Shown here one piece after another: positions 6,945 through 11,643 of a stretch of DNA of 11,643 nucleotides. Under the pieces are notes generated by a model that had not been told where the DNA came from, did no database searches, and saw only the letters and a list, made by a program, of their open reading frames with translations. The translations under genes were made by a program, and so were the position numbers. How positions within the stretch are numbered: the stretch's first letter is position 1; each line of letters starts with the position of its first letter. Source of the DNA: JAVVPL01 sp036655775 (GTDB lineage Bacteria > Bacteroidota > Bacteroidia > Bacteroidales > P3); NCBI GenBank assembly GCA_036655775.1, contig JAVVPL010000069.1:1-11643 (forward strand). The letters run 5' to 3'.

Positions 6945-8954
6945 TTAATTAGTATTTTTTTCAAGTTCGTATAATAGATTTAATTCGCTTAAAAATTGGT
7001 CGGCAGCAAGAAAATCAAGGGCTTTGGCTGCTAAATTCATTTGTTTTTCTACTTCCTTGATTCGTTTTTCTAAATCTGCTTGGGTTTTATACTGCATTAC
7101 GGGATCTGCAACTATCGATAGTGGATGGTGCATATCATATTGTTTGGGTGCAATCCCTCTCGCTTTGGCTAAAGAATCATCTAACGCTCGTATAATAGGG
7201 GTAGGGGTGATATGATGTAAGGTATTGTATTCAATTTGTTTTTCTCGTCTTCTTTGAGTTTCTTCAATGGTTTGTGCCATGGCTTTAGTAATGCGATCGG
7301 CATACATAATTACTTTACTATGTACATTTCGAGCGGCTCGTCCAGCTGTTTGTGTCAAGGCTCGAGAAGAACGTAAAAAGCCTTCTTTATCGGCATCTAA
7401 AATAGCTACCAAGGATACTTCGGGCAAATCTAATCCTTCGCGTAATAAATTGACACCCACAAGTACGTCAATGGCTCCTGCACGGAGGTCGTTCAATATT
7501 TCTACTCTTTCTAAGGTGTCTACATCTGAATGTATATATCGACAGCGAATACCTGTATTAATCAAGTATTTACTAAGTTCTTCTGCCATATTTTTTGTCA
7601 GAGTGGTAACTAAAATTCGTTCTTTTTGAGCGCATATTTTTTCGATTTCATCCAAGAGATCGTCTACTTGATTTTTGGTGGGGCGGACTTCAATGGGTGG
7701 ATCCAAAAGTCCCGTAGGACGAATGAGTTGTTCCACAATCACGCCTTGCGCTTCTTCTAGTTCATAATCGGCAGGCGTAGCACTTACGTAAATAGTTTGC
7801 CCTCGAAGGGCATCAAATTCTTCAAATTTCAAAGGTCGATTATCCATAGCGGCAGGAAGTCGAAACCCATATTCTACCAGATTTTCTTTGCGTGAACGAT
7901 CGCCTCCATACATGGCACGAATTTGAGGAACGGTTACGTGACTTTCGTCTATGACCATCAAAAAATCTTTAGGAAAATAATCCATTAAGCAAAAAGGACG
8001 AGATCCAGGAGGTCGCCCATCAAAATAACGAGAATAGTTCTCAATGCCAGAACAATATCCTAGTTCTTTGATCATTTCAAGATCGTAAGTAACTCGGTCT
8101 TCTAATCGTTTCGCTTCTAGATGTTTTCCTATTTCTTTCAAAAATTCCAAATGTTTGCCTAAATCTAATTGAATTTCTCGAATGGCTTCATTCATACGAA
8201 GCGGAGACGTTACGAAAATATTGGCGGGAAAAATACGTATATCGTTTAGTTTTTCAATTACTTGTCCATTGTCAGGATAAATACTTTCAATACTTTCAAT
8301 TTCATCGTCAAAGAAAATAATACGATAGGCAAAATCACCGTATGCAACATAAATATCAATAGTATCGCCTTTAACTCTAAATTTGCCTCTACTAAATTCG
8401 AGTTCGTTACGACCATATAGAGCACTCACTAAGCGAAGCATCAATTCTCTTTGAGTAAGATGCTGACCTACAGCTAATGAAATGATGTTTTCGTTGAAAT
8501 CGGCTGGGTTTCCAATTCCATAAATACAAGAAACAGAGGAAACGATAATTACATCTCTACGTCCAGATAAAAGAGCCGCCGTGGCACTTAAACGTAATTT
8601 TTCAATTTCGTCATTAATGGCTAAGTCTTTTTCTATATATGTGTTACTAGAGGGAATATAGGCCTCGGGTTGATAATAATCGTAATAAGACACAAAATAC
8701 TCAACGGCATTTTCAGGAAAAAATTGTTTGAATTCGCCATAGAGCTGTGCGGCTAAGGTTTTGTTATGGCTAAGAATTAAGGTGGGTCTTTGCAATTTTT
8801 CTATGACATTAGCGGCAGTAAAAGTTTTGCCACTTCCTGTTACCCCAAGCAATACTTGTGCTTGATCTCCGTTTTCGATACCGCGAAGAAGCTGTTCTAT
8901 GGCTTGTGGTTGATCTCCTGTAGGGGAGAAAGGGGCATGAAGTTTAAATTGCAT
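6945..8954 (-). CDS. uvrB: UvrABC excision nuclease subunit B
   Basis: A complete 669-residue UvrB, close to the usual 670. UvrB is the damage-verifying helicase-like subunit of nucleotide excision repair: UvrA loads it on DNA and it then recruits UvrC. Seen in order: FSPTGDQPQAI at the start; Walker A GVTGSGKT with Lys43; the tyrosine-rich beta-hairpin YYDYYQPEAYIP (90-101), which inserts into the helix at the lesion; Walker B-type DESH (336-339); helicase motif VI QTAGRAARN; and a C-terminal UVR coiled coil from ADLEKRIKEVEKQM, which contacts UvrC. All key residues look intact. It starts 66 bp after the aminotransferase stop, behind its own predicted promoter (8991-8998), and is followed by the PLP lyase at 14 bp. 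Confidence 0.98.
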   Translation of the reverse strand: MQFKLHAPFSPTGDQPQAIEQLLRGIENGDQAQVLLGVTGSGKTFTAANVIEKLQRPTLILSHNKTLAAQLYGEFKQFFPENAVEYFVSYYDYYQPEAYIPSSNTYIEKDLAINDEIEKLRLSATAALLSGRRDVIIVSSVSCIYGIGNPADFNENIISLAVGQHLTQRELMLRLVSALYGRNELEFSRGKFRVKGDTIDIYVAYGDFAYRIIFFDDEIESIESIYPDNGQVIEKLNDIRIFPANIFVTSPLRMNEAIREIQLDLGKHLEFLKEIGKHLEAKRLEDRVTYDLEMIKELGYCSGIENYSRYFDGRPPGSRPFCLMDYFPKDFLMVIDESHVTVPQIRAMYGGDRSRKENLVEYGFRLPAAMDNRPLKFEEFDALRGQTIYVSATPADYELEEAQGVIVEQLIRPTGLLDPPIEVRPTKNQVDDLLDEIEKICAQKERILVTTLTKNMAEELSKYLINTGIRCRYIHSDVDTLERVEILNDLRAGAIDVLVGVNLLREGLDLPEVSLVAILDADKEGFLRSSRALTQTAGRAARNVHSKVIMYADRITKAMAQTIEETQRRREKQIEYNTLHHITPTPIIRALDDSLAKARGIAPKQYDMHHPLSIVADPVMQYKTQADLEKRIKEVEKQMNLAAKALDFLAADQFLSELNLLYELEKNTN

Positions 8955-8966
8955 ATATTTTAAATA

Positions 8967-9011
8967 AAGGACTTTTTGATATCATTTCTGCAAATATAAC
9001 AAAAAGTCCTT
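8967..9011 (-). repeat. 12-bp inverted repeat around the uvrB promoter; possible terminator or operator
   Basis: AAGGACTTTTTG (8967-8978) and its exact reverse complement CAAAAAGTCCTT (9000-9011) flank a 21-nt loop. Transcripts reading through from the aminotransferase, which stops 10 nt earlier, would fold into this hairpin, but the following tract is only weakly U-rich. The -7 box of uvrB lies inside the loop, so one arm falls in the -10 to -30 spacer and the other in the uvrB leader. It may end the aminotransferase transcript, bind a dimeric regulator, or both. The role is inference. Confidence 0.6.
8991..8998 (-). promoter_or_regulatory. -7 promoter box of uvrB
   Basis: The minus strand reads TATATTTG here, a perfect TAnnTTTG box followed by C. 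It lies 36 bp before the uvrB ATG. A TTTG -33 box is not seen at the standard 19-bp spacing, so strength may depend on other features. Confidence 0.6.
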
Positions 9012-9020
9012 ATATTGATA

Positions 9021-10334
9021 TTATTTTTTATGATTTGCGGAGAACATCTCTAAACGTTTTTGAAGATCAGGAAATTGATTTTCATTGACCAAAGATACGC
9101 AAGCGCGCAATCCTTCTCGTTCACTACCTGTGATACCTAAAGAGATGGCACTGATACCATAACATAACAATTCTTCAAGTAATAGATCCCCTGTAAAACC
9201 AGGATAAATAATGGTGAAATAAAATCCATCGGAAAGGTCTTGGTCTTCGTCTTTATCGTAGACCAATTGAAATCCGTTGTCGATAAACATTTTTTTCATT
9301 GCTTTGGCTTTTCTGCCATACACTTTGATCTCCTCCACAAAGTTGTAACTTCCGTTGTTTACTGCTTTTAAAATTGCGGCTAAGCCATATTGAGGAGAAT
9401 GAGAGGTGCCTGAACTTAAAGGATAAATAGTGCCGTAAATCATAGTGTAGCCAAATCCTGTACTTTTGTAATAATTGGCAAAATTGGGGAAATCAGTATT
9501 GAAAAGTTTATCGGAAATAACCATCATTCCAATACGTTGCCCAGCATAACTAAATGCTTTTGAGCTAGATATAAACAAAATATACTTGTCGGTATAATTT
9601 GCAACACTCACTTGATAGGGTGGAAGTCCAGGTTTGGAAATATCACGACGGAAATCCATGCCAAAATAAGCTAAGTCTTCCATTACCACTACATTGTACT
9701 TATTGGCAAGTTCACCTATAATTTGAAGTTCTTTTTCGGTAAAGCAAATCCAACTTGGATTATTGGGATTGGAATAAAAAATACTGGAAATATTTCCTTT
9801 TTTGAGATAAGATTCCAATTTATCTTTTAATTTATCTCCACGGAAGTTGTAAACATCAAAACTCTCGAATGGAATTTGTAAAACCGAATGTTGTTGTTTG
9901 TGAACGGCAAACCCTGGGTCGATAAACAAAGTTGTATCTTTTCCTTTTTGTGCGCGGCTAATGGTTAAAAAAGCGGCAAAACTGCCTTGCATAGAACCAA
10001 CGGTAGGGATACAAGACTCTGGAGAAACGTTTAAATTCATAAAGTTTTTCACAAAATGAGAAATTTCAGTTTTAAGTTCTGGAATTCCGTAAACATCTGG
10101 ATATAGAGCTGCTACTCCATTGTGAAGCGCGTCTATTTCGGCTTCAATGCCAATTTTAGATGCGGGAAGACCTGGAATCCCCATTTCCATACGAACAAAT
10201 TTCACACCCGTAGCGCTTTCAATATCATTGATTAACTTTTTGATTTCGCGAATGGAGGCTTTTCCTACATTTTTTAAATTATTGTCTTTAATTTTCTGAC
10301 TAACAATTTCTTTGCTGATTAATGATTGACCCAT
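9021..10334 (-). CDS. Fold-type-I PLP-dependent aminotransferase (class I/II)
   Basis: A 437-residue aminotransferase of the aspartate aminotransferase superfamily, cytoplasmic, transferring amino groups between an amino acid and a 2-oxo acid. Visible cofactor residues: Asn192 in NPNNP, Asp220 and Tyr223 in MEDLAYFG, Lys259 (Schiff base) in SSSKAFSYAGQRIG with Arg267, and Arg410 in LRACVS, the expected substrate-carboxylate binder. PDVYGIPELK (79-88) matches the usual YGxxxL substrate-side loop. The N terminus has about 45 residues before the core (GKASIREIKKLIND), seen in a Bacteroidota subgroup I cannot name. Substrate specificity is not readable. It is divergent from grpE across a 186-bp gap, and its stop is followed at once by the inverted repeat before uvrB. 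Confidence 0.9.
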   Translation of the reverse strand: MGQSLISKEIVSQKIKDNNLKNVGKASIREIKKLINDIESATGVKFVRMEMGIPGLPASKIGIEAEIDALHNGVAALYPDVYGIPELKTEISHFVKNFMNLNVSPESCIPTVGSMQGSFAAFLTISRAQKGKDTTLFIDPGFAVHKQQHSVLQIPFESFDVYNFRGDKLKDKLESYLKKGNISSIFYSNPNNPSWICFTEKELQIIGELANKYNVVVMEDLAYFGMDFRRDISKPGLPPYQVSVANYTDKYILFISSSKAFSYAGQRIGMMVISDKLFNTDFPNFANYYKSTGFGYTMIYGTIYPLSSGTSHSPQYGLAAILKAVNNGSYNFVEEIKVYGRKAKAMKKMFIDNGFQLVYDKDEDQDLSDGFYFTIIYPGFTGDLLLEELLCYGISAISLGITGSEREGLRACVSLVNENQFPDLQKRLEMFSANHKK

Positions 10335-10406
10335 ATAGTATAATATTTTAATGATGACGAAATGAAAATAAAAAAGAACAAATTACAGCATTTTTTTGGG
10401 ATTTTC

Positions 10407-10437
10407 CAAATGTTTTGTATCTCTGTTTGCTGTCAAT
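10407..10437 (-). promoter_or_regulatory. Weak candidate promoter for the aminotransferase gene
   Basis: The minus strand reads AACATTTG (10414-10407), one mismatch from TAnnTTTG, with ATTG (10437-10434) 19 bp upstream, one mismatch from TTTG. Spacing is right but both boxes are imperfect. It would give a leader of about 65 nt. Confidence 0.25.
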
Positions 10438-10471
10438 ATGTCAGCATTTATATAAAGTGGTATCTTTTTTG

Positions 10472-10479
10472 TATATTTG
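10472..10479 (+). promoter_or_regulatory. -7 promoter box of grpE
   Basis: TATATTTG followed by CGGC is a perfect TAnnTTTG box 41 bp before the grpE ATG. No TTTG -33 box lies 19 bp upstream. No CIRCE element (TTAGCACTC-N9-GAGTGCTAA) is present in the 186-bp gap, so there is no sign of HrcA control. Confidence 0.6.
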
Positions 10480-10520
10480 CGGCTTGTTAATGGATACTAA
10501 CCTGTAAAAACACGGAAATA

Positions 10521-11093
10521 ATGAGCAAAAAACATGCAGAAAAAGAGACTAAAGACTCGATTGTAAACGAAAAAGTAGAAACCTCTATGCCCGCTGAAAA
10601 AACAAGTGAAAAATTAGAGAATCAAACAAGTATAACCGAAGAAAATAAGGAAGTAGAAGATTTAAAAGTGCAGATAGCTGAATTAAATGACAAAAATTTA
10701 CGCTTATTTTCCGAATTCGATAATTTTAGACGGCGAACAGCAAAAGAAAAATTGGAATTGATAAAAAACGCTTCGGAAAGTGTCGTTTTGTCACTATTGC
10801 CTGTCATTGATGATTTTGAACGAGCTTTAGAAGCACATAAAGGTGAGGATCAGACAACTACCAGAGAAGGGATAGAATTAATATACACCAAATTATGTGG
10901 CGTATTAAATCAGCAAGGATTGAAGGTGTTGGAAATAAAAGAGGGGGTATTTGATGCGGAAGAACAAGAAGCTGTGGCACAAGTGCCTGCAGCTAGCGAA
11001 GAATTAAAAGGAAAAGTGGTGGATGTGGTGCAAAAGGGGTATGTTTTGAATGGGAAGGTAATTCGATTTGCGAAAGTAGTGGTTGCCAACTAG
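10521..11093 (+). CDS. grpE: Nucleotide exchange factor GrpE
   Basis: A 190-residue GrpE, close to the usual 180-200. It is the DnaK co-chaperone that releases ADP and, with DnaJ, drives the Hsp70 folding cycle in the cytoplasm. The first 40 residues are charged and low in complexity, as usual. A long coiled-coil helix follows (about 43-80: EVEDLKVQIAELNDKNLRL, FDNFRRRTAKEK), then the four-helix region with LLPVIDDFERAL (92-103). The beta domain has GVFDAEEQEAVAQVPA (142-157) and the signature QKGYVLNGKVIRFAKVVV (171-188). ATG 10521 sits 41 bp after a perfect -7 box. dnaJ follows after 196 bp. Confidence 0.97.
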   Translation: MSKKHAEKETKDSIVNEKVETSMPAEKTSEKLENQTSITEENKEVEDLKVQIAELNDKNLRLFSEFDNFRRRTAKEKLELIKNASESVVLSLLPVIDDFERALEAHKGEDQTTTREGIELIYTKLCGVLNQQGLKVLEIKEGVFDAEEQEAVAQVPAASEELKGKVVDVVQKGYVLNGKVIRFAKVVVAN

Positions 11094-11289
11094 TCCAAAC
11101 TACAGCCTTACAAATTTAATATGATGCAGTCACTAAAGTACGATCCTTCGTAACAAAAAAAAATGTATCTTGCATTTTGAACTAGTTGACAAGCGTATTA
11201 AGTGGCAGGAGAGGATGGAAAATACATTCAAATTGATCAAAAGTGTTAATATAGGTAAATATATATAAAATATTAGAATTGATAATATT

Positions 11290-11643
11290 ATGTCAAAAAG
11301 AGATTATTACGAAGTATTAGGGGTGGATAAAAACGCGAGTGCGGATGAGATAAAAAAGGCGTACCGGAAATTGGCCTTGAAATATCATCCAGATAGAAAT
11401 CCAGATGATAAAAATGCAGAGGAATTGTTTAAGGAAGCAGCAGAAGCGTATGATGTGTTGAGCACACCCGATAAAAAGAGTAGATACGATCAGTTTGGAC
11501 ATGCTGGAATGAGCAATAATGGTGGTTTTGGAGGAGGTGGAAACTTTTCGATGGATGATATTTTTTCAAATTTCGGAGATATTTTTGGGGGGCATTTTGG
11601 CGGAGGATTTAGTGGGGGCGGTTTTGGTGGTTTTGGGGGAAGT
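11290..11643 (+). CDS. dnaJ: Chaperone DnaJ (Hsp40), N-terminal part
   Basis: 118 codons from ATG 11290 run off the window end without a stop. Residues 1-70 are a J domain: RDYYEVLGVDKNASADEIKK, then AYRKLALKYHPD with the HPD triad at 33-35, which stimulates DnaK ATPase, and the helix KEAAEAYDVLSTPDKKSRYD. From about residue 73 a Gly/Phe-rich region begins (GGFGGGGNF, MDDIFSNFGDIFGG, FGGGFSGGGFGGFGG), as in full-length type A or B DnaJ. The zinc-finger region that would settle type A lies beyond the window, so dnaJ rather than cbpA is inferred from the grpE neighbour and the MDDIFSNFGDIFGG block. The 196-bp gap from grpE contains no TAnnTTTG box that I can find and no clear terminator, so cotranscription with grpE is likely. 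Confidence 0.95.
   Translation, partial: MSKRDYYEVLGVDKNASADEIKKAYRKLALKYHPDRNPDDKNAEELFKEAAEAYDVLSTPDKKSRYDQFGHAGMSNNGGFGGGGNFSMDDIFSNFGDIFGGHFGGGFSGGGFGGFGGS

Noticed and set aside
7024..7629. Plus-strand open frames of 63 and 120 codons opposite uvrB.
   Set aside because: They lie wholly inside a conserved uvrB coding region on the other strand, show no domain features, and are shadows of its codon use.
11121..11153. Ten-codon frame MMQSLKYDPS in the grpE-dnaJ gap.
   Set aside because: Too short, no promoter or recognisable features, and such frames are expected by chance.
11087..11188. 8-bp inverted repeat CAACTAGT / ACTAGTTG at the end of grpE and 86 bp downstream.
   Set aside because: Short arms with a long spacer, no extension on either side, and the left arm overlaps the grpE stop; chance is likely.

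Overview
The window looks like ordinary chromosome from an AT-rich member of the Bacteroidota. Three observations support this. A small secreted protein carries a C-terminal domain of the type IX secretion (Por) kind. Several genes are preceded by the Bacteroidota -7 box TAnnTTTG, and no strong Shine-Dalgarno sequences are evident. The topoisomerase III, DUF3127-like and M3 peptidase proteins have a Bacteroidota flavour. I cannot place it below phylum level. No CRISPR array, transposase, integrase, phage gene, tRNA or rRNA was seen, and there is no gene-free stretch longer than about 200 bp.

Layout. Positions 1-4422 are read on the plus strand. They hold the end of an M3 metallopeptidase, then (8 bp later) DNA topoisomerase III, which continues in frame into an outer-membrane barrel-like protein. 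A small type IX cargo protein and a DUF3127-like OB-fold protein with an SSB-type acidic tail follow, each behind its own promoter. A strong bidirectional terminator at 4495-4531 separates this block from a minus-strand block (4563-10334). In transcription order that block is a fold-type-I aminotransferase, uvrB, a Cys/Met-metabolism PLP lyase and a di-haem cytochrome c peroxidase lipoprotein. From 10521 the plus strand resumes with grpE and the start of dnaJ, which runs off the window.

How the genes fit together. DNA maintenance (topoisomerase III, SSB-like protein, UvrB) and protein quality control (GrpE/DnaJ, M3 peptidase) are the recurring themes, but most of this is normal housekeeping clustering. 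uvrB and the PLP lyase are 14 bp apart and probably cotranscribed.

The most unusual feature is the 911-codon topB reading frame. The topoisomerase core ends at about residue 600. Where a C-terminal, often zinc-binding, tail might be expected, a signal peptide and an approximately 290-residue beta-rich outer-membrane-type protein follow with no stop codon. The second most unusual is the uvrB promoter, whose -7 box lies in the loop of a perfect 12-bp inverted repeat. I found no convincing novel defence or mobile system.
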